Below are positions 35,793 to 45,988 of a stretch of 64,000 bases of DNA, piece after piece. The notes beneath the pieces are model-generated. The model did no database searches. It was given only the letters and a program-made list of their open reading frames with translations, and had not been told where the DNA came from. The stretch's first letter is position 1; each line of letters begins with the position of its first letter. Location of the stretch: the NCBI RefSeq assembly GCF_030813355.1, contig NZ_JAUSUD010000011.1, positions 62,001-126,000 on the forward strand. The letters are read 5' to 3'. Made by a program: the position numbers and the translations under genes. The stretch is from Metabacillus malikii. GTDB lineage: Bacteria; Bacillota; Bacilli; Bacillales; Bacillaceae.

Positions 35793-36770
35793 TTAGAAGT
35801 TAATAACTTTCTTCGCAGTTTCAATAATATCTTTATAAATCGGTAACCATACATTTTCAGCTTCTGTAAATGCATATACTGTATCAGGTGCTGTAACACG
35901 TAATACAGGTGCCTCTAAGCTTAAAATTGCACGTTCTGTAATCTCTGCTACAACGTTAGCTGCAATACCAGCTTGTTTTTGTGCCTCTTGAACAACAATT
36001 GCACGGCCAGTTTTTTCAACTGATGCAATAATTGTCTCAATATCTAAAGGACTAATTGTACGAAGGTCAACAACTTCAACAGAAACGCCTTCTTTTTCAA
36101 GTTCTTCTGCTGCTTTTAATGATTCATGCACCATTGCACCGTACGTGATAATTGATAAATCAGATCCTTCACGCTTAACATCTGCTTTACCGATTTCAAT
36201 TGTGTATTCTTCCTCTGGTACTTCTTCACGGAAAGAACGGTAAAGTTTCATATGCTCTAAAAATACAACTGGATCATTATCGCGAATAGCTGAGATTAAT
36301 AGACCTTTTGCATCATATGGTGTAGATGGGATTACAACCTTCAAACCTGGCTGTTGAGCTACTAAACCTTCTAAGCTATCTGCATGTAATTCTGGTGTAT
36401 GTACAAATCCACCAAATGGAGAACGTATTGTAACTGGAGCAGTCCAGCGTCCGCCTGAACGATAACGCATACGAGCTAGCTGTCCGTTTAAAGAATCCAT
36501 TACTTCGTAAACAAAGCCGAAGAATTGAATTTCCATTACAGGACGGAAACCAGTTAAACCAAAACCTACTGTTAAACCACCAATACCTGATTCTGCAAGA
36601 GGAGTATCGAATACACGGTCTTCTCCAAATTCCTTTTGAAGCCCTTCCGTTGCACGGAATACACCACCATTTAGACCAACGTCTTCTCCATATACGAGGA
36701 CGTTTTCGTCATTTTTTAGCTCAGTGCGTAGAGCATCAGTGATGGCCTGGATCATTGTCATTTGTGCCAT
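35793..36770 (-). CDS. pdhB: Pyruvate dehydrogenase E1 component, beta subunit
   Basis: A 325-residue subunit forming an alpha2beta2 thiamine-pyrophosphate-dependent decarboxylase with PdhA. Recognisable segments: [20 protein letters not shown] near the N-terminus, [21 protein letters not shown] (about 55-75) and the C-terminal [10 protein letters not shown]. The ribosome site AAAAGGAG lies inside the end of pdhA, 3 bp away, so the two subunits are coupled and made in step. Confidence 0.97.
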   Translation of the reverse strand: MAQMTMIQAITDALRTELKNDENVLVYGEDVGLNGGVFRATEGLQKEFGEDRVFDTPLAESGIGGLTVGFGLTGFRPVMEIQFFGFVYEVMDSLNGQLARMRYRSGGRWTAPVTIRSPFGGFVHTPELHADSLEGLVAQQPGLKVVIPSTPYDAKGLLISAIRDNDPVVFLEHMKLYRSFREEVPEEEYTIEIGKADVKREGSDLSIITYGAMVHESLKAAEELEKEGVSVEVVDLRTISPLDIETIIASVEKTGRAIVVQEAQKQAGIAANVVAEITERAILSLEAPVLRVTAPDTVYAFTEAENVWLPIYKDIIETAKKVINF

Positions 36771-36773
36771 GGC

Positions 36774-38410
<1,637 letters not shown>

Positions 38411-38532
38411 TCATTTTTTTAGAGTAAGATGAATCATACTAATCCCAAATATTTTGAGCATAATATGACCGTTATTTTTGTAACCACTTACAAAAATAGT
38501 TTTTGAAAATAACTTAATTCCAAATAAAGAAA

Positions 38533-38577
38533 AAGCCATCTCATACGGCAAAACGATATCGCCACATGAGACAGCCT
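38533..38577 (-). terminator. Terminator of ykyA
   Basis: GGCTGTCTCATGTGGC / GCCGTATGAGATGGC arms around GATATCGTTTT on the minus strand, followed by TTTTTC. Confidence 0.8.
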
Positions 38578-38585
38578 CTAATCTT

Positions 38586-39257
38586 TTATTCACTTTCTTT
38601 TATATTCAAATCCGTTGATTTATAAAAATCCATTTTCAGCTTATTATAATTCTCTGTTAGTTGATTAAAACTTTCATTATATTTTACAACTTCTTGATAG
38701 GCGGCATTTACCTTTGCAAGATGGGCATCAAGTTCCTCTAATGAGAGATTTTCATTTTGGAAAATCGTATATAATTCTTTATCTAAAGATATTGACTTTT
38801 TATAGGCATCATGTAACTCTTCATATTGAGAATAACGTTCAGCCATCGTATCTTCTAGTTTATTTGCTTTTTCAAGTAATGCCTCATCCTTAATTTCTTC
38901 AATTACAGGTTGTATCTTTTCAAATTCCTCTTTGGCGGACATAAGACTATCATATTCCATGTCGATTTTTTCTTCTCTTTGTGAAACAAGTTTAAGTCCC
39001 TCTTCAGAAAGCTTAACAACTTCATCAAACTTGCTCATACCAATGTCAATGATTTTGTTATAAATTTCTGTTTCTTTTTTTTCAAGCTCTATTAGTGGTT
39101 CTTGCTGGTTTTTAAATGTTTCTTCTAATTTGACTACTTCTTCTAATGTTGTATACATTTTCTCTTCTGGTGACGGACCAAAACAACCAGTTAGGAAAAT
39201 CAGTAAAATTAAGAACACTGCCAGAAAAGCTTTTGCCGGATTATACTTAATTTTCAA
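38586..39257 (-). CDS. ykyA: YkyA, putative cell-wall-binding lipoprotein
   Basis: A 223-residue lipoprotein with an LTGC lipobox (about Cys25) followed by almost continuous charged coiled-coil sequence (residues 30-215), matching the YkyA family. It is anchored to the outer face of the membrane; the wall-binding role is a family annotation, not shown here. TTG start about 9 bases after GGGGGAG. It lies just upstream of pdhA in the same direction with its own terminator, the same order (def-ykyA-pdhA) as B. subtilis. Confidence 0.88.
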   Translation of the reverse strand: MKIKYNPAKAFLAVFLILLIFLTGCFGPSPEEKMYTTLEEVVKLEETFKNQQEPLIELEKKETEIYNKIIDIGMSKFDEVVKLSEEGLKLVSQREEKIDMEYDSLMSAKEEFEKIQPVIEEIKDEALLEKANKLEDTMAERYSQYEELHDAYKKSISLDKELYTIFQNENLSLEELDAHLAKVNAAYQEVVKYNESFNQLTENYNKLKMDFYKSTDLNIKESE

Positions 39258-39558
39258 ATCTTACTCCCCCTTACGCTTCAAATTCTACTATAATCTGTCA
39301 AAGCGTATTTTACAATCTCATTTAAGAAAATAGTTCTTCTATGCTTGTCTCATAAAAATCAACTTCCAATTAGACTTGTACTATTAATAATTATGACAGG
39401 GATTTAAGTGATAGACCTATAAATCAGCTTTTTGTCCAGCTATCGAAAAAAATTAAAAATGACTAGTACATAGGCAGATGACTATACATAAATAAATGTC
39501 CCACATATGGTGTATTATACGTCCGTTGGATGAATGCAAATATGAGGAGGATGTAATA

Positions 39559-39696
39559 ATGTATCATTGTGGATGTGAATATCCTTATAGCTATGGGTAT
39601 GTAGCACCTGTTAACAATTGTGGAAATGGTTTTGCATTAATTGTTGTTTTGTTTATCCTTTTAATTATTGTTGGCGCAGCATATTTCGGTTGTTAA
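39559..39696 (+). CDS. YjcZ-family tiny membrane protein
   Basis: A 45-residue micro-protein: MYHCGCEYPYSYGYVAPVNN followed by a hydrophobic helix (FALIVVLFILLIIVGAAYF) and a final G-C. The Cys/Tyr-rich head and FALIVVLFILLIIVG helix are the signature of the YjcZ sporulation family. These are often made late in sporulation; exact role unknown. The start is ATG 39559 after GAGGAGG; an upstream in-frame ATG lacks a ribosome site. It lies between ykyA and def, where B. subtilis has no such gene as far as I recall. Confidence 0.85.
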   Translation: MYHCGCEYPYSYGYVAPVNNCGNGFALIVVLFILLIIVGAAYFGC

Positions 39697-40218
39697 TCCT
39701 TAGTTAGCGAATGAATTAGAACCCGGCTTTTAATGGTCGCAAGTGTGGTTGGAGCTTTACATCTAATGTAAATCTCCAACCACTCAATTACAATTACTAT
39801 GTATGGATCGCAGATATAACTAAAATAAGTTTTAATTTAACGTTTAAATCATGTATGATAACATGAGTTGTTTATTATTATTGTGAATTTTGCTTTCCTT
39901 CTAATGAAGGATTGGTTGTTTGACCCCTAAAAAAGATGCGTTCTATAAGAACCCGCTCGCTGGTATTTGTGCTAAACATGACTATCGAAGTATCTCATCC
40001 AACCGCAACTATGCTTACGAAACAATCTATTAAAAAGATAATTACATAAACAGTGTTTCTTTTCGTTTTCACATAAATTCGTTATAATTTATCTATCGTT
40101 CATTTATTCTAAGTGTATTTCCCTTTGTATACTAACCAAAATGAATCACGAAAACACCCATAATAATTAACAATGTTAATACGTCATGACATATTTATGA
40201 AGGAGTGTATAAACAATC
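39697..40218. other. Intergenic region before def
   Basis: It holds a hairpin with GTGGTTGGAG / CTCCAACCAC arms (39745-39783) that may end the YjcZ-type transcript, although no T run follows, and a TATAAT box (40083-40088) that may belong to the def promoter. No ORF with a ribosome site is apparent. Confidence 0.5.
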
Positions 40219-40773
40219 ATGATTACAATGAAAGATATAGTAAAAGAAGGACATCCAACTTTACGTACAGTTGCTGAGGAAGTTTCATTTCCGTTATCTG
40301 ATAGCGACAAACAAACCTTACAAGAAATGCTTGAATTTTTAAAAAACAGTCAAGAACCAGAGTTAGCTGAAAAATATGGACTTAGACCTGGAATCGGACT
40401 CGCCGCACCACAAATAAATATTCCTAAACGAATGATTGCGATTTATACTGAAGATGAAAAAGGTAACCAGCATAGTTATACCTTAGCTAATCCGAAAATT
40501 GTCAGTCATTCCGTTGAGAAAAGTTATTTATCGAGTGGTGAAGGCTGCTTATCTGTTGATAGAGCTGTACCTGGCATTGTACCACGTTATGCCCGAATAA
40601 GAGTAAAAGCATTTGATATGAACGGTGACCCAGTTGATATTCGCTTAAAAGGACTTCTTGCCGTCGTTTTCCAGCATGAAATAGACCATTTAAATGGTGT
40701 TATGTTTTATGATCATATTAATGAAGAGAATCCATATCAAGAACCTGATAATGCTATAGCAATTGAACGATAA
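40219..40773 (+). CDS. def: Peptide deformylase, Gram-positive type 2
   Basis: A 184-residue metallo-enzyme that removes the formyl group from nascent proteins. Motif 1 GIGLAAPQ (58-65), motif 2 EGCLSV with metal ligand C110, motif 3 QHEIDHLNG with metal ligands H153 and H157 and catalytic E154. The long insertion between residues 40 and 57 ([17 protein letters not shown]) and the LS in motif 2 mark the type 2 enzyme, DefB/YkrB of B. subtilis, also 184 residues. The ATG follows AAGGAG about 10 bases upstream. Confidence 0.96.
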   Translation: MITMKDIVKEGHPTLRTVAEEVSFPLSDSDKQTLQEMLEFLKNSQEPELAEKYGLRPGIGLAAPQINIPKRMIAIYTEDEKGNQHSYTLANPKIVSHSVEKSYLSSGEGCLSVDRAVPGIVPRYARIRVKAFDMNGDPVDIRLKGLLAVVFQHEIDHLNGVMFYDHINEENPYQEPDNAIAIER

Positions 40774-40786
40774 GGTTATATTCGGT

Positions 40787-40950
40787 GGCTCTTCACTAAA
40801 AGTTTTTGACAAATTTATACTAACTTTATTAAGGGTTTGTTGGAGCTGTTTAGAACCTCCAGCGTGATTAGTAGAGGCTAGACCACCACCTCCCTCTTAG
40901 ATAGTACTTGAACTGTGAACAGCTCATAGTGACAACTATGTATAATACAG
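40787..40950 (+). repeat. Diverged copy of MITE-like repeat (family A)
   Basis: Starts GGCTCTTCACTAAAAGTTTT 14 bp after def, then AAGGGTTTGTTGGAGCTGTT as in other copies. The core has decayed (CCTCCAGCGTGA replaces the usual CTCCTGCGGGA) and the right end (GACAACTATGTA) is barely recognisable. Confidence 0.5.
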
Positions 40951-41027
40951 AGATTATTTAAAACTTTCCATTCTAATTAGATTAAGACTTCAATAATCAA
41001 CTTAGACTATAAAAACATACCCTAACT

Positions 41028-41077
41028 GCACATTTCTTCTTTGGATAATGTTCGAGAGGCTGTGCAGTTTTTCTTTG
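41028..41077 (+). terminator. Hairpin terminator upstream of the 23-residue ORF
   Basis: AACTGCAC (41030-41037) and GTGCAGTT (41062-41069) arms with a 24-base loop and TTTTTC after. It insulates the small ORF from def. Confidence 0.65.
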
Positions 41078-41207
41078 CGTAAAGTATGTAACAAGCGATT
41101 ATTTTTCCACGAATAACCATGTGATTGAATTTGACAATTTACATATACTAACAGTGGAAGTTTAAATATCGGACGGTTCAGTAACTATTAAAAGGAGGTT
41201 CATCATC

Positions 41208-41279
41208 ATGTTAAAGCGATTAAAAAAGACCCTTCAAAAACAATGGAAACATTTATTAAAACGAAAAACAATAGCATAA
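41208..41279 (+). CDS. Undescribed 23-residue basic amphipathic micro-protein
   Basis: ATG 41208-41210 is preceded by a near-perfect AAAGGAGGTT ribosome site 7-8 bases away and opens a 23-codon frame: MLKRLKKTLQKQWKHLLKRK then T-I-A, stop at 41277. Nine of 23 residues are Lys or Arg, and L2, L5, L9, W13, L16 fall on one side of a helix, so a cationic amphipathic helix is likely. It lies 177 bp upstream of rpoY-rnjA in the same direction, between an upstream terminator and the rpoY promoter. It might be a membrane-active peptide, an RNA-binding peptide or a leader. No family is recognised; existence rests on the ribosome site and composition. Confidence 0.55.
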   Translation: MLKRLKKTLQKQWKHLLKRKTIA

Positions 41280-41380
41280 TACCCCTTGTCCATGTTCTAA
41301 AATGTTAATTATATTCACTCATTTTATCGATACAATTATTCAAATACTGAAATAAGATGCTCGCATATTCTCTGCTAGGG

Positions 41381-41409
41381 TTGGCTTGTTTGCCAATATC
41401 GAATATAAT
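41381..41409 (+). promoter_or_regulatory. Sigma-A promoter of rpoY-rnjA
   Basis: TTGGCT (41381-41386), 17-bp spacer, TATAAT (41404-41409), giving a leader of about 40 bases before rpoY. Confidence 0.65.
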
Positions 41410-41455
41410 AGAAAAAGCTAGTCTAACATACGGAAGTTAAGGAGAGATTTGGTAA

Positions 41456-41665
41456 ATGATTTTCAAGGTTTATTTTCAAGAAAAAATATCTGAGGTTCCT
41501 GTTCGTGAAAGAACACAAACTCTATATATTGAAGCAACTACCGAAGGGGAAGTACGTTCAAAATTAAAAGATCGTCCTTACAATATTGAATTTGTAACTC
41601 CTCTACAAGGAGCGAGCTTGGAGTACGAAGAACAAAGTGAAAACTATAAAGTATTGGAGATTTGA
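41456..41665 (+). CDS. rpoY: RNA polymerase epsilon subunit
   Basis: A 69-residue protein of the DUF1447/YkzG family, now known as the epsilon subunit of Firmicute RNA polymerase. It shows [29 protein letters not shown] and [17 protein letters not shown], as in B. subtilis. It is fold-related to phage Gp2 and binds the polymerase; its loss has mild effects. The ATG follows AAGGAGAG. It ends 5 bases before the rnjA start and is co-transcribed with it. Confidence 0.95.
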   Translation: MIFKVYFQEKISEVPVRERTQTLYIEATTEGEVRSKLKDRPYNIEFVTPLQGASLEYEEQSENYKVLEI

Positions 41666-41670
41666 TGTTT

Positions 41671-43338
41671 ATGAAATTTGTTAAAAATGACCAAGTTGCC
41701 GTTTTTGCCCTTGGTGGGCTCGGTGAAATTGGTAAGAATACGTACGGTGTACAATTCCAAGACGAGATTGTGTTAATAGACGCCGGTATTAAATTTCCAG
41801 AGGATGAACTTCTTGGAATTGATTATGTTATCCCCGATTATACTTATTTAGTAAAAAATGAAGACAAAATAAAAGGCTTATTTATTACGCACGGACATGA
41901 GGATCATATCGGTGGGATTCCATATTTATTACGCCAAGTCAATATTCCAATATACGGTGGTAAGCTTGCATTAGGATTATTAAGGAATAAACTCGAGGAA
42001 CATGGATTACTTCGTCAGACGAAGCTGATTGAAATACAAGAAGATGATATTATTAAGTTCCGTAAAACGTCTGTTACCTTTTTTAGGACAACCCATAGTA
42101 TCCCTGATTCTTATGGCATTGTCGTTAAAACTCCACCTGGAAATATCGTCCATACAGGTGACTTTAAGTTCGACTTTACCCCAGTAGGAGAGCCAGCCAA
42201 CTTAACAAAAATGGCAGAAATCGGTAGAGACGGCGTGTTATGCTTACTTTCAGACAGTACGAATAGTGAAGTTCCGAATTTCACAATGTCTGAAAGACGA
42301 GTCGGTGATAGCATTCATGATATTTTTCGTAAAGTAGATGGAAGAATTATTTTTGCTACATTTGCATCAAATATCCACCGCCTTCAACAAGTAGTTGAAG
42401 CTGCAGTGGCTAATAACAGAAAAATCGCAGTATTTGGAAGAAGTATGGAGGCAGCGATTACGATTGGACAAGATTTAGGTTATATTAATTGCCCTAAAGA
42501 TACTTTCGTTGATGCCCATGAAATCAATCGGATGCCGGCCCATCGAGTAGCTATATTATGTACAGGAAGTCAAGGTGAACCAATGGCTGCCTTGTCTAGA
42601 ATTGCAAATGGAACGCATCGGCAAATTCAAATCATTCCTGGAGATAATGTTGTATTCTCTTCGTCGCCAATCCCAGGTAATACGCTAAGTGTTAGCAAGA
42701 CTATTAATCAGCTTTTCCGTGCAGGTGCAGAAGTTATTCATGGCTCATTAAATGATATTCATACATCTGGTCACGGTGGTCAAGAAGAGCAAAAATTAAT
42801 GCTTCGCTTAATGAAGCCAAAATACTTTATGCCTATTCACGGTGAATATCGTATGCAAAAAATGCATGCAAAACATGCAGTGGACTGCGGTGTCGAAGAA
42901 AAAAATTGCTTCATTATGGATAATGGTGAAGTTCTCGCAATTGGTGAAAACGAGGTCGGGGTTGCAGGGAAAATCCCTTCAGGTTCTGTTTATATCGATG
43001 GAAGTGGCATTGGTGATATTGGAAATATCGTATTACGTGACCGTCGGATTTTATCTGAAGAAGGCCTAGTAATCGTTGTCGTAAGCATTAATATGAAGGA
43101 CTTTAAGATTGCTGCTGGACCCGATATTATATCTCGAGGATTTGTCTATATGCGTGAGTCAGGTGACTTAATAAATGATGCACAATCACTTATTTCCAAA
43201 CATTTAAATAAAATTATGGAGCGTCGTACTAGCCAGTGGTCTGAAATAAAAAATGAAATTACAGACACTCTTGCTCCATTCCTATATGAAAAAACAAAAC
43301 GCCGTCCAATGATTCTTCCGATTATTATGGAAGTATAA
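41671..43338 (+). CDS. rnjA: Ribonuclease J1
   Basis: A 555-residue metallo-beta-lactamase/beta-CASP nuclease with 5'-3' exonuclease and endonuclease activity, central to mRNA decay and 16S rRNA maturation. Metal motif H74-x-H76-x-D78-H79 ([11 protein letters not shown]), HTGDFKFD, the beta-CASP TGSQGEP and SSSPIPGN motifs, HTSGHGG and [11 protein letters not shown], and a C-terminal dimerisation domain ending LPIIMEV. The start ATG 41671 (MKFVKNDQ) agrees with B. subtilis; ATG 41665 just upstream overlaps the rpoY stop and is also possible. SR1P in this window is known to bridge GapA to this enzyme. Confidence 0.97.
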   Translation: MKFVKNDQVAVFALGGLGEIGKNTYGVQFQDEIVLIDAGIKFPEDELLGIDYVIPDYTYLVKNEDKIKGLFITHGHEDHIGGIPYLLRQVNIPIYGGKLALGLLRNKLEEHGLLRQTKLIEIQEDDIIKFRKTSVTFFRTTHSIPDSYGIVVKTPPGNIVHTGDFKFDFTPVGEPANLTKMAEIGRDGVLCLLSDSTNSEVPNFTMSERRVGDSIHDIFRKVDGRIIFATFASNIHRLQQVVEAAVANNRKIAVFGRSMEAAITIGQDLGYINCPKDTFVDAHEINRMPAHRVAILCTGSQGEPMAALSRIANGTHRQIQIIPGDNVVFSSSPIPGNTLSVSKTINQLFRAGAEVIHGSLNDIHTSGHGGQEEQKLMLRLMKPKYFMPIHGEYRMQKMHAKHAVDCGVEEKNCFIMDNGEVLAIGENEVGVAGKIPSGSVYIDGSGIGDIGNIVLRDRRILSEEGLVIVVVSINMKDFKIAAGPDIISRGFVYMRESGDLINDAQSLISKHLNKIMERRTSQWSEIKNEITDTLAPFLYEKTKRRPMILPIIMEV

Positions 43339-43345
43339 ATACACT

Positions 43346-43398
43346 AAAAAAGAGGTTACAAAGACACATTTTGTCATTTGTAACCTCTTTTCTTTTCA
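43346..43398. terminator. Bidirectional terminator between rnjA and ktrC
   Basis: AAAAAGAGGTTACAAA / TTTGTAACCTCTTTT with an inner GACA / TGTC-like pair; T runs on both sides of the two convergent genes. Confidence 0.85.
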
Positions 43399-43407
43399 AA
43401 TCTATCG

Positions 43408-44070
43408 TTAATCACCGAGTAGCCGCTTCTCAAATCTGTTAATATCTGAATCGGCTCCAATCACGATTAGAACATCCTGACTTTGAATAATCTCATTCGC
43501 TTGTGGCGAAACGATGATTTCTTTATTTCTTTTTATGGCAACTATATTTACGCCATATTTCGCTCGGATATCTAAATCTATTATAGATTGACCATTAATT
43601 TTATGATTAGCACTAATTTCGACTATACTATGTTCGTCGGATAATTCTAAATAATCTAGTACGTTATTTGAGACAATTTTATGAGCAATCCTTTTCCCCA
43701 TATCTCGCTCAGGGTGAACAATCCGATTAGCACCAATTTTCGACAATACCTTTTCATGGTAATCATTAGTTGCTTTAACTGTAATATCATTTACACCTAG
43801 TTCTTTTAGAATAAGTGTAGTTAATATACTTGCCTGAATATTGTCTCCTATCGCAACGATAACATGGTCAAAATTTCGTATGCCTATACTTTTTAATACT
43901 GTTTCATCTGTTGTATCACCTACGACAGCATGTGAAGCTATATTTGCGTATGCATTAACCTTATCTTCATCAATATCAATTGCCATCACTTCTAAGCCCT
44001 CTTCACTTAACGCTTGACAAATACTTCCACCAAAACGCCCAAGACCAATAACTGCAAATTCCTTTTTCAA
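43408..44070 (-). CDS. ktrC: KtrC, RCK subunit of potassium transporter
   Basis: A 220-residue cytosolic gating protein of the KtrA/TrkA family. It has an N-terminal RCK_N Rossmann domain with GLGRFGG (about 9-15) and the acidic end of strand 2 (AIDIDEDKV), and a C-terminal RCK_C domain (about 140-220), which in homologues binds c-di-AMP. It pairs with the membrane subunit KtrD encoded elsewhere. The start is TTG 44068-44070, 7 bases after GGAGGT; a longer upstream extension (about 30 residues) has no ribosome site. Adjacent to rnjA as in B. subtilis. Confidence 0.93.
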   Translation of the reverse strand: MKKEFAVIGLGRFGGSICQALSEEGLEVMAIDIDEDKVNAYANIASHAVVGDTTDETVLKSIGIRNFDHVIVAIGDNIQASILTTLILKELGVNDITVKATNDYHEKVLSKIGANRIVHPERDMGKRIAHKIVSNNVLDYLELSDEHSIVEISANHKINGQSIIDLDIRAKYGVNIVAIKRNKEIIVSPQANEIIQSQDVLIVIGADSDINRFEKRLLGD

Positions 44071-44417
44071 ACAAATTACCTCCAAGACAACAAGTCGGGA
44101 TATCACAGTTTTTATTACTGTGCAAAACGGAAATAAAAGATTACTATAAAACATGACCATTGGAAATATATAAGCTATGTATATGCACCGGATAAATTGT
44201 ATCCCAAGAAGATACCATCTCTAAAGCAGAAAGCTAGTATACTTTAGGGAGATTCAATCAAAAAGCGGATACAAATTAATAGATAACAAAGAATACATTA
44301 AAGCTTTTTAAAAATCGTATCACAAACTAAACAATTTTAACAGAGGAACGAGAAATAACATTGAGTAATACTAAAATGAGTAATTGTAGAATTATATATA
44401 TTAACTTGGAGGTTTCA
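44071..44417. other. Divergent region between ktrC and the AbrB-type gene
   Basis: 347 bp. No c-di-AMP (ydaO-type) riboswitch or other structured leader could be recognised. Nothing else is seen apart from AT-rich sequence. Confidence 0.4.
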
Positions 44418-45479
44418 ATGAAGAACTTATTTGCAGTACTTATTCCATATGCAATCGGCACTGCTGGAGGGATGATTTTTTACGTCTTAGGTGCGCCTCT
44501 TGCCTGGATATTAGGACCGATGACCTTTCTCATTATTTGGAGATCATTCACGAAATGGCACATTAACTATACTCAACCATCCATCTTAAAAAATCTATCT
44601 CTCTCCATATTGGGCAGTTCATTTGGACTTTCCTTTACGATAGAAACGTTTAAAATCGTTACACCATATATATTTCCTTTTATACTTCAAACGATCTTAC
44701 TAATTGGATTAAGTATTTTAAACGCCATCATAATTAGTAAAATTGTAAATATCGATTATAAAACAAGCATTTTTGCTTCAATCCCTGGTGGCTTGACCGA
44801 AATGGTTACTGCAAGTGAATCATTACATGCTAACGCTTCACTTGTGACAATATTCCAAACTGTACGTCTATTAACAGTTGTTTTCTTTGTCCCTTACACT
44901 ATTTTACATATGTTTGAGACAAGTTTGGAAGGAAATCAGCTTCAGTTACAAACAGTTGAGGTATCAATTATTTCATATGGGTGGTTCTTTCTTGCCTTTT
45001 TTATTGGATACCTTATGAAATCCATTATACCAGCATCATATGTAATTGGGCCCCTACTGACAATCGCTTTACTTAATATCCTTGGAGTAAATTTACCTGT
45101 TATTCCTAACTTTTTATTAATCTTTGCTCAAATAACGATCGGAATTGGATTTGGTTTAATGATTACAATTCGTGATTTAAAGCTCGGAGGAAAATACTGT
45201 GGTCTATATTTTCTGTCGACAGTGTTCCTCATTGCGGCCAGTATGGGTGCCGGTTATTTATTTACTCTTTTTTCAACAATTGATTTAGGAACCGCTATGC
45301 TGTCACTTGCTCCGGGGGGACTAGTTGAAATGGTTCTAACCGCATCTACAATCGGAGCTAATCCTGCTATCGTAAGTTCCCTTCAATTTATAAGGTTACT
45401 TTTCATCATCAGTATCGTACCAAGTTTACTGAAATATTTAATACAAAAAATTGAACAAAAAACATTTAGTAAGGAGTGA
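44418..45479 (+). CDS. AbrB-duplication membrane protein (COG3180)
   Basis: A 353-residue polytopic membrane protein built of two homologous halves. Each half carries the repeat motif G-A-P-L-A-W-I-L-G-P / A-S-Y-V-I-G-P-L and the S-I/L-A-P-G-G-L-x-E-M-V signature (IPGGLTEMVTASESLHAN in the first half, LAPGGLVEMVLTASTIGAN in the second). The family is named after the E. coli AbrB membrane protein and is unrelated to the DNA-binding AbrB. Function is unknown; transport is presumed. The start is ATG 44418 after TTGGAGGT; an in-frame TTG at 44361 lacks this site. It is followed by a 53-bp repeat array. Confidence 0.87.
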   Translation: MKNLFAVLIPYAIGTAGGMIFYVLGAPLAWILGPMTFLIIWRSFTKWHINYTQPSILKNLSLSILGSSFGLSFTIETFKIVTPYIFPFILQTILLIGLSILNAIIISKIVNIDYKTSIFASIPGGLTEMVTASESLHANASLVTIFQTVRLLTVVFFVPYTILHMFETSLEGNQLQLQTVEVSIISYGWFFLAFFIGYLMKSIIPASYVIGPLLTIALLNILGVNLPVIPNFLLIFAQITIGIGFGLMITIRDLKLGGKYCGLYFLSTVFLIAASMGAGYLFTLFSTIDLGTAMLSLAPGGLVEMVLTASTIGANPAIVSSLQFIRLLFIISIVPSLLKYLIQKIEQKTFSKE

Positions 45480-45647
45480 TTATTCGAAGAAAGCACATCA
45501 AAAGGTCTTACTCACTTTTTAACATTACTTTTTAACGAAGTTGAATACGATGTTTAAATTAAAAGGTTGAAGAATAATAAATTCAGCTCTGATAATGATG
45601 ATGAGTACATTCTTGTTTCCATCTTTTTCTTTTTAAATCTCACCAAT

Positions 45648-45830
45648 TATGAAAGACATGTTGCTTGTGCTCCTTTCTCTTTTTATTCTTCATTACTTTT
45701 ATGAAGACCACTTTTGCTCATGTTTCTATCTCTTTTTGGTCTTCATCACTTCTATGAAGACCACTTTTTCTCATACTCCATTGTCATTTTAGTCATCATC
45801 ACTTTTGTGTAGAACTTTTTACTTGTCCAT
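45648..45830. repeat. 53-bp degenerate tandem repeat with internal hairpins
   Basis: Units at 45648-45700, 45701-45753 and 45754-45806, with a partial fourth from 45807, share a 53-base period (for example ATGAAGACCACTTTT recurs exactly 53 bases apart). The junctions form hairpins, best at 45738-45762 (GGTCTTCAT / ATGAAGACC, 9-bp perfect stem, 7-base loop). Because 53 is not a multiple of three, it is not a protein repeat. Confidence 0.7.
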
Positions 45831-45927
45831 ATTTCATATTTTATCTAATAGGATGTTCTGCAAGCCCTAGTTGCTAGTACTTTTCGATTAAGAGACTTGT
45901 AGTAAAAAAGCGCTCTACAAAAAATAC

Positions 45928-45967
45928 CCAATATAAATTGAATATTATTTTCAATTTATATTGGGTT
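45928..45967 (-). terminator. Terminator of recQ
   Basis: CCCAATATAAATTGAA / TTCAATTTATATTGGG, a 16-bp perfect stem with a TATTATT loop; TATTTTTTG follows on the minus strand. Confidence 0.85.
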
Positions 45968-45988
45968 TTCAGGGGACTTATGGTGGAG

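Noticed and set aside
38411-38593. 60-codon frame on the minus strand after ykyA
   Set aside because: It covers the ykyA terminator and the end of ykyA; no ribosome site.
44071-44417. Searched for a c-di-AMP riboswitch before ktrC
   Set aside because: No conserved ydaO-type segments could be recognised; ktrC in B. subtilis is not known to me to carry one.
45648-45830. Tandem repeat considered as a CRISPR array
   Set aside because: The whole 53-bp period is repeated without unique spacers, and there are no cas genes nearby.
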